The notes: generated by a model from the letters alone, not told the origin. A stretch of DNA of 64,000 nt from Globicatella sulfidifaciens DSM 15739 (GCF_900167405.1 NZ_FUWO01000002.1:124001-188000); one strand, 5' to 3'; counted from the stretch's first letter, positions 48,256-57,900 are shown. Translations and numbers: made by a program.

Positions 48256-48291
48256 TGCTATAATGAAAGCGTAAACAAAACAGCGTTTACA
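48256..48291 (+). promoter_or_regulatory. Promoter and operator/cre of the fatty-acid cluster
   Basis: Extended -10 TGC-TATAAT (48256-48264) is followed by an inverted repeat GTAAAC-N8-GTTTAC (48271-48290). On the minus strand TGTAAACGCTG (from 48291) matches most of the CcpA consensus. A repressor bound here would block transcription. It could be CcpA or a dedicated fatty-acid regulator. Confidence 0.6.
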
Positions 48292-48313
48292 TTTATTAAA
48301 GAGGAGGTATTGT

Positions 48314-49849
48314 ATGAACTTCGATTGGATTAAAGTGAGAGCTGTGACTCATAGTGATAAAGTTGCAATTATTGAGCCAGCTAAAAAAAGAGAATGGACT
48401 TATCATGAGTTGAATGTCCGTGCAGAGAACTTAGCGAATTATCTTGTTGAGCAAGGAGTTCAAAGAGGAGATAGAGTAGGGGTATTTGCACCAAATGATG
48501 TTGCGATTGCCGATTTTTTCTTTGCTTGTATTAAGATGGGAGCTGTATTCATCCCATTAAATTGGCGTCTTAAGCCATTAGAGATTGCGAAAGTTGTTGA
48601 AGATTCAGGAACGAAATTCATCGTAAACGCTGTTAACCATGAGGATCGTTTGGAAAATGTTCCCAAAGAATATATTAAATTAAACATTGATTTACCGGAA
48701 TATGATGAGATTGTCAATCCAGCTAATCACCGTCCATTTGAATCTGTAGATCTTGAGTTGAATGATCCAGCATTCTTAATCTACACAAGTGGTTCAACTG
48801 GAACACCTAAAGGGGTGCTTCATACGCATCAAAGTTATCGTAATAACGCCTTTAACGAGATTTTATCATTTAACTTAACGGAGGAATTACGCGTTATTAT
48901 CAATGTGCCGTTATTCCATATTATCGGATTTGTTGATATGTTAGTTCCTGTTTTAATGTTAGGTGGAACGATTATATTAGAACGCTATTTTAATGCTCAG
49001 ACTTTAAATAGTATGATTCGTGAGTATCGTCCAAATACTTTAATTATGATACCAACGATGTATTATGCGATGCTTGCATCACCTGACTTTGCACCAGATG
49101 TTTTAGAAAGTGTTGATTTAATTGTTTCTGGTGGCGCGCCACCTTTACCACAAATTGCACAAGCTTTTGAAAAAATGGGCAAACCCATTATGAACATTTA
49201 TGGTTTATCTGAAGTGCCTTTAGTAACGTTCAATCGGAAAGAATTTGCGAAAGAAAATTCAGCAGCCATTGGACAACCGTTAATGAATGGCAAGATTAAA
49301 ATTGTTGATGATCAATTAGAAGAAGTTGGAGTTGGCGAAGTGGGTGAATTATTAGTAGCGGGTGCCAATGTATTTGCCGGCTATTGGAATTTACCTGAAG
49401 AAAATGAAAAAGTATTCCACGAGGGGTATTTTAGAACGGGTGACTTAGCAACTCGTAATGAAAAAGGCGAAATAACCATAGTCAATCGTCTGAAAGAATT
49501 AATCATTACCGGTGGTGAGAATGTTTTACCTTCTGAGGTAGAAGCGATTCTTAATAAACATCCATTAATTAAGAGTGGCTTGGTAGTGGGATATGATAAT
49601 CCGAAATATGGAGAGTCAGTATCAGCAGCCATTATTTTAAACCCTGAAGCACGCGATTATGAAAACTTTGAAGCGGCTTTAGATGAGTTTATGATGAAAA
49701 ACTTAGCAGGTTATAAAGTACCAAAACTATACTTAGTACTAGAAGAAATCCCATTGAATTCAGTTGGTAAACCTGACCGTTTAGAAATTCAACGGATGAT
49801 GAATGAATACGCAAAAGAAATTGATGATCCTGTTAATCACAATAAATAA
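48314..49849 (+). CDS. Acyl-CoA synthetase (AMP-forming)
   Basis: Activates a carboxylic acid, probably a fatty acid, to its CoA ester. 511 residues of the ANL superfamily: P-loop YTSGSTGTPKGVLHTHQ (near 155-171), NIYGLSEVPLV, GYFRTGDLATRN, hinge RLKELIITGGENVLPSEVE, and the C-terminal catalytic lysine region NSVGKPDRLEI. The chain-length specificity is not readable. AGAGGAGG precedes the ATG. First gene of the cluster, directly behind the operator; the next gene follows after 23 bases. Confidence 0.9.
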   Translation: MNFDWIKVRAVTHSDKVAIIEPAKKREWTYHELNVRAENLANYLVEQGVQRGDRVGVFAPNDVAIADFFFACIKMGAVFIPLNWRLKPLEIAKVVEDSGTKFIVNAVNHEDRLENVPKEYIKLNIDLPEYDEIVNPANHRPFESVDLELNDPAFLIYTSGSTGTPKGVLHTHQSYRNNAFNEILSFNLTEELRVIINVPLFHIIGFVDMLVPVLMLGGTIILERYFNAQTLNSMIREYRPNTLIMIPTMYYAMLASPDFAPDVLESVDLIVSGGAPPLPQIAQAFEKMGKPIMNIYGLSEVPLVTFNRKEFAKENSAAIGQPLMNGKIKIVDDQLEEVGVGEVGELLVAGANVFAGYWNLPEENEKVFHEGYFRTGDLATRNEKGEITIVNRLKELIITGGENVLPSEVEAILNKHPLIKSGLVVGYDNPKYGESVSAAIILNPEARDYENFEAALDEFMMKNLAGYKVPKLYLVLEEIPLNSVGKPDRLEIQRMMNEYAKEIDDPVNHNK

Positions 49850-49872
49850 CACGAATATGGAGGAAAATTATT

Positions 49873-51078
49873 ATGTCAACTAAACAAGAATTATTAAATA
49901 GATTATATCCTGAGGATGTTTTAAAATTATCTGCTGATTTAACTGAAGGAGAAGTAAAGGTTTTAGCGCAATTAGTAGAACTTTTAGAAAGTAAGTATCG
50001 TAAAGATTTAAATAAACATTGGACTAATTGTACAGTACCAGAAGGCTTCTTTGAAGATTTAGGAAAATTAGGTTATAAAACAAACCCATTATTATTTGAA
50101 GGTCGTGAAGGGGCGAAAGCACCAAGTCAATTATTTGAATTCTTCTTCACTTATACTTTAGCTCGTTTTGATATTTCCTTAGTTACTTTATTAGGCGTTC
50201 ACTCAGGATTAGGGTTTAATTCCTTCTTATTCGGTGGAGATGATGCTCAACGTAAAGAATATTTACCGAAATTAGCTTCTCATGAATTAAGAACTTGTTT
50301 CGCTTTAACAGAACCATTGCATGGTTCAGATGTAGCGTGGGGATTAGATACTACTGCTCGTCGTGAAGGGGATAAATGGATCTTAAACGGTGAAAAACGT
50401 TGGATTGGTGGCGCAATTGTAGCGGATGTCATTCCAGTTTATGCGCGTGATGAAGAAACGGGTAAACCAAAATGTTTCATTGTTGAAAGAGAACAAGCAG
50501 GTGTTGAAATCGATGTTATTGAAAATAAAATTGCATTGAAGATAGTTCCTAACTGTAATATTAAGTTGACGAATGTTGAAGTAGAAGAATCAAAACGTCT
50601 ACAAAATATTAATGGCTTTAAAGATATTGCTAAAGTATTATTCTCAACACGTGCAGCTGTTGCGTTCATGGCAACGGGTGGAATGGCAGGAGCTTTACAA
50701 GCAACCTTGAAATATGTTAAAGAACGTGAGCAATTCGGTAACAAGATTGCAAGTTATCAATTAGTTCAAGAAAAATTAGCAATGATGCAAGCAAACTTAA
50801 CACAAGCAATGTCATTATGTGTCCATATTGCGAAATTACAAGAACAAGGCGATTACAATGAAGTGGTGACGTCGATTGGTAAAATGATTAACTCATTACG
50901 CTTGAGAGAATCAGTAGCAATGGGACGTGGTATCTGTGGCGGTAATGGTATCGTAGCAGATTACGATATTGCACGCTTCTTCTCAGATGCTGAAGCAGTT
51001 TTCACTTATGAAGGAACACATGAAGTTAACTCACTTATCATTGGTAGAGCAATGACAGGTGAAGCAGCATTTAACTAA
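49873..51078 (+). CDS. Acyl-CoA dehydrogenase
   Basis: FAD-dependent oxidation of acyl-CoA to enoyl-CoA. 401 residues. FALTEPLHGSDVAW and KWILNGEKRWIGGAIVAD are the FAD and substrate signatures; the catalytic base is E380 in FTYEGTHEVN; the family arginine is in EREQFGNKIASYQLVQEKLA. The sequence leans towards the glutaryl-CoA dehydrogenase-like branch (YEGTHEVNSLIIGRAMTG), so the substrate may be a short or dicarboxylic acyl chain rather than a long one. It needs an electron acceptor such as ETF, which is not encoded in this window. Confidence 0.9.
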   Translation: MSTKQELLNRLYPEDVLKLSADLTEGEVKVLAQLVELLESKYRKDLNKHWTNCTVPEGFFEDLGKLGYKTNPLLFEGREGAKAPSQLFEFFFTYTLARFDISLVTLLGVHSGLGFNSFLFGGDDAQRKEYLPKLASHELRTCFALTEPLHGSDVAWGLDTTARREGDKWILNGEKRWIGGAIVADVIPVYARDEETGKPKCFIVEREQAGVEIDVIENKIALKIVPNCNIKLTNVEVEESKRLQNINGFKDIAKVLFSTRAAVAFMATGGMAGALQATLKYVKEREQFGNKIASYQLVQEKLAMMQANLTQAMSLCVHIAKLQEQGDYNEVVTSIGKMINSLRLRESVAMGRGICGGNGIVADYDIARFFSDAEAVFTYEGTHEVNSLIIGRAMTGEAAFN

Positions 51079-51109
51079 AAGTGCTACAAGATGACGAGGA
51101 GGAAATAAT

Positions 51110-53365
51110 ATGACCATTAGAAAAGCAACCGTTTTGGGTGCTGGCGTGATGGGGTCGCAAATTGCGGCCCTTCTCGTTAACGCCGGTATTCAAGTAGAAT
51201 TACTTGACGTAGTAATTGATCAAAATGATAAAAATAAATTATCTAAAATGGGATATGATCGCATTAATGATCGTAAAAAACCGATGTTATATGATGCGAA
51301 GTTTTTAGGGAATTTATCCTATGGGAACTTTGATGATAATTTAAAAGAAGCTTCTGATTCTGATTTATTTATTGAAGCAGTAAAGGAAGATATCCAAATT
51401 AAACACGATATTTGGAAGAAAATCGCTGCCGTAGCGAAGGATACAGCCATTTTAGCAACTAATACTTCTGGAATTCCAATTGAAATGATTGCTAAAGTCT
51501 TATCAGATGATGAAAGAGCGCGCTTCTTAGGAATGCACTTCTTCAATCCACCACGCTTTATGAAATTAGTAGAATTAATTCCTAATTCAAAAACAAGTGA
51601 CGCTACAATGGAAGTGGTGAGTGATTTTGCAATTAATGGCTTAGGTAAAGGAGTTGTAACAGCAAATGACGTTCCAGCCTTTATCGCTAACCGTATTGGT
51701 ACGCATGCAATGGCGGACAACATGGCCAGAGCTGAAAAACTAGGTTTATCAGTTGTTGAAGCAGATGCTTTAACTGGAAAAGTTATTGGACGCCCAATGG
51801 GAACTTATGCTTTATCAGACTTAGTTGGATTAGATATTGCAACTTCAGTAGTTAAAGGTATCATGATGGATCCAAGTGAGACGGAACATTTCACTTTACC
51901 AGACTTAATGCCAAAATTATTAGAAAAAGGTTTATTAGGGAATAAAGTAAAACAAGGATTTTACAAACGTGAAGGTCGCAAAAAATTAGTCATTTCACCG
52001 GATACATTAGAATATACTGAGGTGGAAATGCCATCATTACCTATCTTAGCGCAATTTGGTCGTAAATTAAAAGATAATTTAGATACTATCTTTAATAGTG
52101 ACGATCCAGCTGGAAAATATTTATGGGAAACCTTAGCGGCATCGTTCTATTACTCAGCATTAAATGTGCCGAAAGCAGCGAATGATTATAAAGATATCGA
52201 CCGTGCTTTAGTTTGGGGCTTCAATTGGCAAAAAGGTCCTTTCCAATTATGGGATTTAATGGGATTCGACCGTGTTAAAGAACGCTTAACAAAAGAATAT
52301 GGCTCTTTACCAGAATGGGTAGCGAATCGTACAGAACCATTTTACCAACCAGGGGAGCGCTTAGAACAAACAACCTCGATTGAAGAAAAAATTGAAAAAG
52401 ACCTTTGGGATGGGGAAGCTTCAAGATTTAGTGTTGTCAACACGGATCAATTATTGTTCAAGTTTAAGACACCGAATAATACCATTACCGATGGTTTATG
52501 CGAGGATTTAATTAAAGCAGTTGATACCTTAGAAAATGAAGACTATTCAGGAATGGTTATTTATTCTGATGGGCCACACTTTAGTTTAGGTGCGAACTTG
52601 TTAATGATGAAAGCAGCTATCGAACAAGAGCAAGTAGATGAATTAGTCGGAGGTACTATTTCATTATTACATAATGCTGTCAACCGTATGCGTTATGCAA
52701 CTAAGCCAATCGCAACCGCAACTCAAGGACGTGCTTTAGGTGGTGGAGCAGAAATTTTATTAGCGTCACCATTTGTTGTAGCAGCAGCTGAATCTTATAT
52801 TGGTTTAGTAGAAGTGGGTGTTGGTTTAATTCCAGGTGGTGGAGGTTTAGCAGAATTAGCTGAACGTGCAACCATTGGTAATGATCAAACGTCTAACAAA
52901 ATTCAAACCTTAGCCAAAGTAGTGATGAATGTGGCTCAAGCTAGAGTAGTGATGAATGCTTATGAAGCACAAGAAAACTTATTCTTGAAACCAACAGATA
53001 CCATTATTATGAACGGTGATCGTCGTGTTGAGGTGGCATTAGACCGTGTTCGCTTCGAGGCTAATGCCGGCTATGTTCCACGTACAAAACGTACTTTTGC
53101 CGCTTTAGGAACAGACTTCATCGGTGTGGTTGAAGGGCAATTAGATTCTATGAGATTAGGTCATTTTATTAGTGATTACGATATGGAAATTGCATTAGCA
53201 TTAACCGAAGTATTAGCAGGTGGCGAGGTGCCAAGAGGGACACTCGTTAATCAAGCATACTTACAAAGCTTAGAAAAAGCCCAATTCACACGTTTAGCGA
53301 AAAATCAAAAAACATATGAACGTATTGCACATATGTTAAAAACTAGAAAGCCGTTAAGAAATTAA
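51110..53365 (+). CDS. fadN: FadN-type 3-hydroxyacyl-CoA dehydrogenase/enoyl-CoA hydratase
   Basis: Bifunctional beta-oxidation enzyme. 751 residues with the dehydrogenase first (NAD fold VLGAGVMGSQIAALLVNAG, residues 8-26; catalytic GMHFFNPPRFMKLVELI; NRIGTHAMA) and the hydratase/isomerase domain last (ATQGRALGGGAEILLASPFV; VGVGLIPGGGGLAELA). This order is that of Bacillus FadN, opposite to E. coli FadB. GAGGAGG precedes the ATG; the thiolase gene follows after 25 bases. Confidence 0.93.
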   Translation: MTIRKATVLGAGVMGSQIAALLVNAGIQVELLDVVIDQNDKNKLSKMGYDRINDRKKPMLYDAKFLGNLSYGNFDDNLKEASDSDLFIEAVKEDIQIKHDIWKKIAAVAKDTAILATNTSGIPIEMIAKVLSDDERARFLGMHFFNPPRFMKLVELIPNSKTSDATMEVVSDFAINGLGKGVVTANDVPAFIANRIGTHAMADNMARAEKLGLSVVEADALTGKVIGRPMGTYALSDLVGLDIATSVVKGIMMDPSETEHFTLPDLMPKLLEKGLLGNKVKQGFYKREGRKKLVISPDTLEYTEVEMPSLPILAQFGRKLKDNLDTIFNSDDPAGKYLWETLAASFYYSALNVPKAANDYKDIDRALVWGFNWQKGPFQLWDLMGFDRVKERLTKEYGSLPEWVANRTEPFYQPGERLEQTTSIEEKIEKDLWDGEASRFSVVNTDQLLFKFKTPNNTITDGLCEDLIKAVDTLENEDYSGMVIYSDGPHFSLGANLLMMKAAIEQEQVDELVGGTISLLHNAVNRMRYATKPIATATQGRALGGGAEILLASPFVVAAAESYIGLVEVGVGLIPGGGGLAELAERATIGNDQTSNKIQTLAKVVMNVAQARVVMNAYEAQENLFLKPTDTIIMNGDRRVEVALDRVRFEANAGYVPRTKRTFAALGTDFIGVVEGQLDSMRLGHFISDYDMEIALALTEVLAGGEVPRGTLVNQAYLQSLEKAQFTRLAKNQKTYERIAHMLKTRKPLRN

Positions 53366-53390
53366 TGGATGAACAATGGAGGGGAAAAAT

Positions 53391-54578
53391 ATGGAAGAAG
53401 CATACATTGTCTCTTATGGCCGCTCAGCTGTAGGAAAAGGAAATAAACGCGGAGCATTTGCCAATGACCGTCCTGATGATATTGCGGCTGAAGTTTTAAA
53501 AGGAGTCATTGATCGTATCGAAGGACCATTCGATCCAAACTTAATAGAAGATGTGATTGTAGGATGTGCTTACCCAGAAGCAGTACAAGGAAATAATTTT
53601 GCTCGTACGATTGCGTTAAGAGCAGGATTACCTTATACAGTTGCTGGTCAAACAGTTAATCGTTTTTGTTCATCAGGTTTACAAACGATTGCTACAGCAG
53701 CTAACGCGATTATGGCTGGGCAATCCGATGTGTTAGTAGCAGGTGGCGTTGAGTTTATGAGTGCAGTGCCAATGTTAGGAAATGAACCAACCAATAACCC
53801 GACTTTACAAAGAGAAGGAGTCGGAGCCGGAACGCCAATGGGCTTAACCGCTGAAAACGTAGCTGAAAAATATGGTGTTTCACGTGAAGACCAAGATGCA
53901 TTTGCAGTCCAAAGTCATCAACGTGCTTTAGCAGCACAACAAGCAGGTCGTTTAGCAGATGAAATTATACCAGTACAAGTTAACAAAGTGACTTATACCG
54001 CTGAAGGTCCGGTAGTAACGAAGGAAGAATACAAAACCGACGAAGGCATTCGTCCGGGGACAAATATGGAAAGTTTAGCGAAATTACCGACGATCTTTAA
54101 AGCAAATGGATCGGTAACAGCAGCGACGTCATCACAAATTAGTGATGGATGTGGATTCGTAGTCTTAATGTCAGGTAAGAAAGTAAAAGAATTAGGTATT
54201 AAACCGATTGCGAAGTTTGTTGGATTTAAAGCTGTAGGGGTAGATCCTAAATTAATGGGGATTGGACCAGCTTATGCAATTCCAGAAGTATTAAAATTAG
54301 CAGATCTTACTTTAGATGATATTGACTTAATTGAATTAAACGAAGCTTTTGCATCTCAAGCTTTAGCTTCTATGCGTGAGTTAGGAATTAATCAAGAAAT
54401 TACTAATGTTAACGGAGGCGCAATTTCATTAGGACATCCACTAGGCGCATCAGGAGCTATTTTAACCGCTCGTTTGTTAGCTGAAATGAAACGTCGTCCA
54501 GATTCAAAATATGGCATTGTCTCAATGTGTATTGGTGTCGGAATGGGAGCAGCCGGAATTTTTGAATATATTCACTAG
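53391..54578 (+). CDS. fadA: Acetyl-CoA acyltransferase (3-ketoacyl-CoA thiolase)
   Basis: Cleaves 3-ketoacyl-CoA with CoA to acetyl-CoA and a shortened acyl-CoA. 395 residues. Nucleophile C93 in NRFCSSGLQTI, LNEAFASQ, the histidine in GGAISLGHPLGASGAIL and the second cysteine in SMCIGVGMGAAGIFE. Start ATG 53391, eight bases after GGAGGGG; an ATG at 53376 lies within that site. It pairs with fadN as in Bacillus fadNAE. Confidence 0.93.
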   Translation: MEEAYIVSYGRSAVGKGNKRGAFANDRPDDIAAEVLKGVIDRIEGPFDPNLIEDVIVGCAYPEAVQGNNFARTIALRAGLPYTVAGQTVNRFCSSGLQTIATAANAIMAGQSDVLVAGGVEFMSAVPMLGNEPTNNPTLQREGVGAGTPMGLTAENVAEKYGVSREDQDAFAVQSHQRALAAQQAGRLADEIIPVQVNKVTYTAEGPVVTKEEYKTDEGIRPGTNMESLAKLPTIFKANGSVTAATSSQISDGCGFVVLMSGKKVKELGIKPIAKFVGFKAVGVDPKLMGIGPAYAIPEVLKLADLTLDDIDLIELNEAFASQALASMRELGINQEITNVNGGAISLGHPLGASGAILTARLLAEMKRRPDSKYGIVSMCIGVGMGAAGIFEYIH

Positions 54579-54602
54579 TATCAATGACACGGGAGGATTA
54601 GA

Positions 54603-55382
54603 ATGGAAAATCAAGAGTTATTGATCAATATTGAAAATTCTATCGCCACCTTAACCATTAATCGTCCAAAATATGGTAATGCTTTATCAAAAGATAATTA
54701 TCGCGCCATAATGGAAGCGATGAAATCTTTTGAAGACAATGAAGAGGTTAGAGTCATTATCATTACTAGCACTGGAGACAACTTCAGTGCTGGGGGTGAT
54801 GTCACTCAGTTTAAGGTAGCGATTGAAACAAAAACACATATTCCTTATGATACAGTAAGGGAAACAGGTTATATGATTGAAGCCATTATCAAAAATAAAA
54901 AGCCTGTAATTGCTGCCGTAGAAGGTTTTGCAGTAGGTGCAGGTTTTGGGTTGGCGATGGCTTGTGATTTTATCATCGTAGGCGAAAGCTCAAGATTAAT
55001 ACCTGGATTTTCGAATATGGGCTTACCGGGAGATACAGGATTAATTTATCGATTGTATCGTGCGATTGGTAGTTTCCGGACACGTCGTCATTTAATGTTA
55101 AATGAGACCATCAATGCCCCATTAGCAAAAGAATATGGTTTAGCATATGATGTCGTTCCAGATCAAACAGTTTATCCCACGGCGTTAAAATTAGCGCAAA
55201 AACTAGCGCAGGGGCCATATATTGCGTATGCATACCAAAAAGAAATGATGGCTACCATCGAGTATCCAGCATTGGATGAATTCAATCAATTAGAAGCAAA
55301 ATATATGCATGAGGCATCTAAACAAGCTAATCATTTTGAAGCCGTAGAGGCATTTTTAAATAAAAGACAGCCCAACTTTTAA
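54603..55382 (+). CDS. Enoyl-CoA hydratase/isomerase family protein
   Basis: 259 residues of the crotonase fold. TSTGDNFSAGGDVTQFK is the oxyanion-hole strand and AAVEGFAVGAGFGLAMACDFI the second signature, with GFSNMGLPGDTGLIYRLYRAIG after it. The usual catalytic Glu positions are not both obvious (GLPGDTGL where hydratases often have the second glutamate), so isomerase or another crotonase-type reaction is possible. GGGAGG precedes the ATG. Last gene before the repeat array. Confidence 0.85.
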   Translation: MENQELLINIENSIATLTINRPKYGNALSKDNYRAIMEAMKSFEDNEEVRVIIITSTGDNFSAGGDVTQFKVAIETKTHIPYDTVRETGYMIEAIIKNKKPVIAAVEGFAVGAGFGLAMACDFIIVGESSRLIPGFSNMGLPGDTGLIYRLYRAIGSFRTRRHLMLNETINAPLAKEYGLAYDVVPDQTVYPTALKLAQKLAQGPYIAYAYQKEMMATIEYPALDEFNQLEAKYMHEASKQANHFEAVEAFLNKRQPNF

Positions 55383-55464
55383 CAAAGGGAGAGAAAGATT
55401 CATTACGAGAGGTTGGGCATAAACTTGATAAATTTAGTTAAGATTATTGTTCATTAATTAATAG

Positions 55465-55673
55465 CGCAGTAGTTGAGTGGCCTCACACTTCGTCTTAAAG
55501 AGATTGAACATAAATTTGAAAAATTCAGTCAAATTCGTGCTTATTCATTAAAAGCGCAGTGGTTGAGTGGTCTCAACCTGCGTCTTAAAGACATGGAACA
55601 GAAATACTCAACTGTGCGGGGGTGGGTAGACGAAACGAAAATTATTTAATTTTCTACTTCTTGCCCGCTCCCA
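55465..55673 (+). repeat. Dispersed repeat: two 90-bp module A units then module B
   Basis: Module A starts at 55465 and 55555, a 90-bp period as at 2011-2280. The second copy has an especially clean hairpin: GCGCAG-TG-GTTGAG-TGGT-CTCAAC-CTGCGT. Module B follows at 55615-55673 (GGGTGGGTAGACGAAACG...CTTCTTGCCCGCTCCC). No other gene or clear terminator is visible between 55383 and 55730. Confidence 0.85.
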
Positions 55674-55730
55674 TAGAGAATGTGCGGACTTAGGTGGTAT
55701 ACTTAAAGAAAACAATTAAGGAGCCTAAGG

Positions 55731-56675
55731 ATGGATATTATTCATTTAAAATATTTACTTGAAATAGTAAACCAAGATTTTAATTTGACAGCAGCGGCGC
55801 AATCATTATTTATTTCACAGTCCGCTTTAAGTCAATTTATTAAAAAGTTTGAAAAACAACAAGGTTTTGATTTATTTCAACGGAAAAATGGCCGCATAGT
55901 TGGCCTGAGTAGTGCAGGTAAGAATGTCTATGCAAAAGCTATTGAAATCGTCGATGTCTATCAAAATTTAGAGAATGTGATCGAACGCGAGTCTCAAATC
56001 AAAAAAGGGTTAATTAAATTAGGCGGACATCCAACATTTTTAAGATTGTTCTTTACAAAGTTTCTACCAAAATTTATGATTGAAAACCCTAAAGCATATG
56101 TCGAAATTATTGAAGCAGGCAGTTTAGAATTAAGACAACTGTTATTGGATGAGGTATTGGATATAGCTATCTTGACTCACCCAACCGGCTTAAACGAAGA
56201 GAATTTTGAACAGTATCAATTGATGCGAACAGAAGCGGTAGCTTTTATGGATCCTAAACATCCATTGGCAGAAAAACGGATTTTATCATGGTCTGATTTA
56301 GAGGCATTTCCTTATATCACTTACACCGAAAAAGATACATTGAATCATAGTATCGCAAGTAAAGTGAGTGAAACAGCTAAGAAGAACTTACTTTTTACTT
56401 CTGGTTCATGGGATTACATGATTGAATGTGCCGTTAATAGTGAGATTATTGCAATCTTACCGACAGCCTATTTCGGAATGTTTAAGAAGCGCTTAAATCA
56501 TATCGGTGTAATAGAAAAAAGATTTAATGATCCAATACCTTATATTCCGATGTTAGTGAGACCTCGTAAAGAGCGTTATACTTCTGTCGAATCATTTGTT
56601 TTTGAAAATGTCTTGGATAATTTTTATGATGAAAAAAATATGTTGAAATACAATTTTTTAGATAATGAAGACTAG
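55731..56675 (+). CDS. LysR-family transcriptional regulator
   Basis: 314 residues. N-terminal winged helix (IIHLKYLLEIVNQDFNLTAA, then AQSLFISQSALSQFIKKFEK) and effector-binding domain (from about residue 90). AAGGAG precedes the ATG. It lies within the fatty-acid cluster in the same direction as its neighbours, 32 bases before the flavoprotein gene. It is a candidate regulator of the cluster, but I see no paired LysR operator. Confidence 0.9.
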   Translation: MDIIHLKYLLEIVNQDFNLTAAAQSLFISQSALSQFIKKFEKQQGFDLFQRKNGRIVGLSSAGKNVYAKAIEIVDVYQNLENVIERESQIKKGLIKLGGHPTFLRLFFTKFLPKFMIENPKAYVEIIEAGSLELRQLLLDEVLDIAILTHPTGLNEENFEQYQLMRTEAVAFMDPKHPLAEKRILSWSDLEAFPYITYTEKDTLNHSIASKVSETAKKNLLFTSGSWDYMIECAVNSEIIAILPTAYFGMFKKRLNHIGVIEKRFNDPIPYIPMLVRPRKERYTSVESFVFENVLDNFYDEKNMLKYNFLDNED

Positions 56676-56707
56676 AGATATTTTCGTTAAAGGTAGGAGG
56701 TAAAACG

Positions 56708-57679
56708 ATGAAAACGAGATTAACTGAAATATTGGGCATTGAATACCCGATTGTTCAAGGCTCAATGCAATATATGTCTTTAGCTGAATTAGCAGCGGCA
56801 GTATCCAATGCTGGCGGTTTAGGATTAGTTCCAGCAATGGCTTTTCCTAATGGAGACGAGTTACGTAAAGAAATTAGAAAAGTCCGTTCTTTAACAGACA
56901 AACCATTTGGCTTTAATATTTCGCTGGTACCGGAAGTAGTGATTCCAGAAGTGATTTTGGAATATATTAATATCTTAATTGAAGAAAAAGTTCCAGTGAT
57001 CGAAACTTCAGGACAAAGACCGGGTAACTTTATTAAACCTATTAAAGAAGCGGGTATTCCAATAATTCATAAGGTTACGTCGATTAAACATGCTTTAACA
57101 GCTCAAGCAGACGGTGCGGATATCATTACTGTAATTGGTACTGAAGGTGGAGGGCACCCGGGGCTAGACCAAGTAGCTGGATCCATCTTATGGGCCAAAG
57201 CAGCTGAAGAGCTAACTGTACCTGTTTTAGCTGCTGGTGGTATTGTGGATGGTAAAAGTATGTATGCGGCGATGTCCTTAGGTGTCGACGGCGTCCTAAT
57301 GGCTACGCGTTTCTTAGCTTCTGAGGAAGTGGTAGCACCAAGAGAGTATAAGGAATTAGCCATTACATTACCTGAAACAGCAACCATTTTAACGATGAAA
57401 TCTTTAAAAAATGCGATGCGTGTGGTTAGAAATAAACAAGCGGAACGTATTCTTGAAGCAGAACGAAATGGCGCAACGATTAAAGAATTGATGCCCCTGA
57501 TTTCTGGCAAAGCATCCAATATTGCGATGATGGAAGGTCGGTTTGATGATGCGCAATTATCTGTTGGACAAGGGATTGGCCGTGTCCGCGAGATTAAACC
57601 CGCTGGTGAGATTGTTCAAGAGGTTATGGAAGATTTCTACAAGACACATGAATATATGACTGCGTTAGTAAAAAAATAA
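56708..57679 (+). CDS. Nitronate monooxygenase/FabK-like flavoprotein
   Basis: FMN-dependent TIM-barrel protein of 323 residues. LTEILGIEYPIVQGSMQYMS at the start, GGLGLVPA, the flavin-binding GTEGGGHPG near 145-153, AAGGIVDGKSMYAAMSLGVD and GVLMATRFLASEE. The family includes nitronate monooxygenases and FabK enoyl-ACP reductases. Length and motifs allow either, and the neighbourhood (acyl-CoA enzymes) allows a role on an enoyl thioester. AGGAGG precedes the ATG. Confidence 0.85.
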   Translation: MKTRLTEILGIEYPIVQGSMQYMSLAELAAAVSNAGGLGLVPAMAFPNGDELRKEIRKVRSLTDKPFGFNISLVPEVVIPEVILEYINILIEEKVPVIETSGQRPGNFIKPIKEAGIPIIHKVTSIKHALTAQADGADIITVIGTEGGGHPGLDQVAGSILWAKAAEELTVPVLAAGGIVDGKSMYAAMSLGVDGVLMATRFLASEEVVAPREYKELAITLPETATILTMKSLKNAMRVVRNKQAERILEAERNGATIKELMPLISGKASNIAMMEGRFDDAQLSVGQGIGRVREIKPAGEIVQEVMEDFYKTHEYMTALVKK

Positions 57680-57836
57680 CCAGTTAGGTTGAGAGTTGAT
57701 GTCTTTAAACTTGTCATCACTGCAATTCCTTTTAAGATAAAAATAAGATGTAATGATTTTTGATGTATCTTATCCCACAAAAGACTTTGGATGATTGACA
57801 TCAAAACATTAAATCAAATCAATACAATACGACACT

Positions 57837-57888
57837 CCTCTTGTTATCCGTACTAAATTTGGTATGAGTGATAAGAGGTTTGTTTTTT
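57837..57888 (+). terminator. Terminator-like hairpin abutting the next gene's ribosome site
   Basis: CCTCTTGTTATCCGTAC pairs imperfectly with GGTATGAGTGATAAGAGG (57861-57878), followed by TTTGTTTTTT. The ribosome site GGGGGGA of the following gene starts two bases later, leaving no room for a promoter between them. The leader (57680-57836) has another ATAAGAT...ATCTTAT hairpin. This looks like an attenuator or a terminator read through in part. Confidence 0.7.
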
Positions 57889-57900
57889 AGGGGGGAGATT

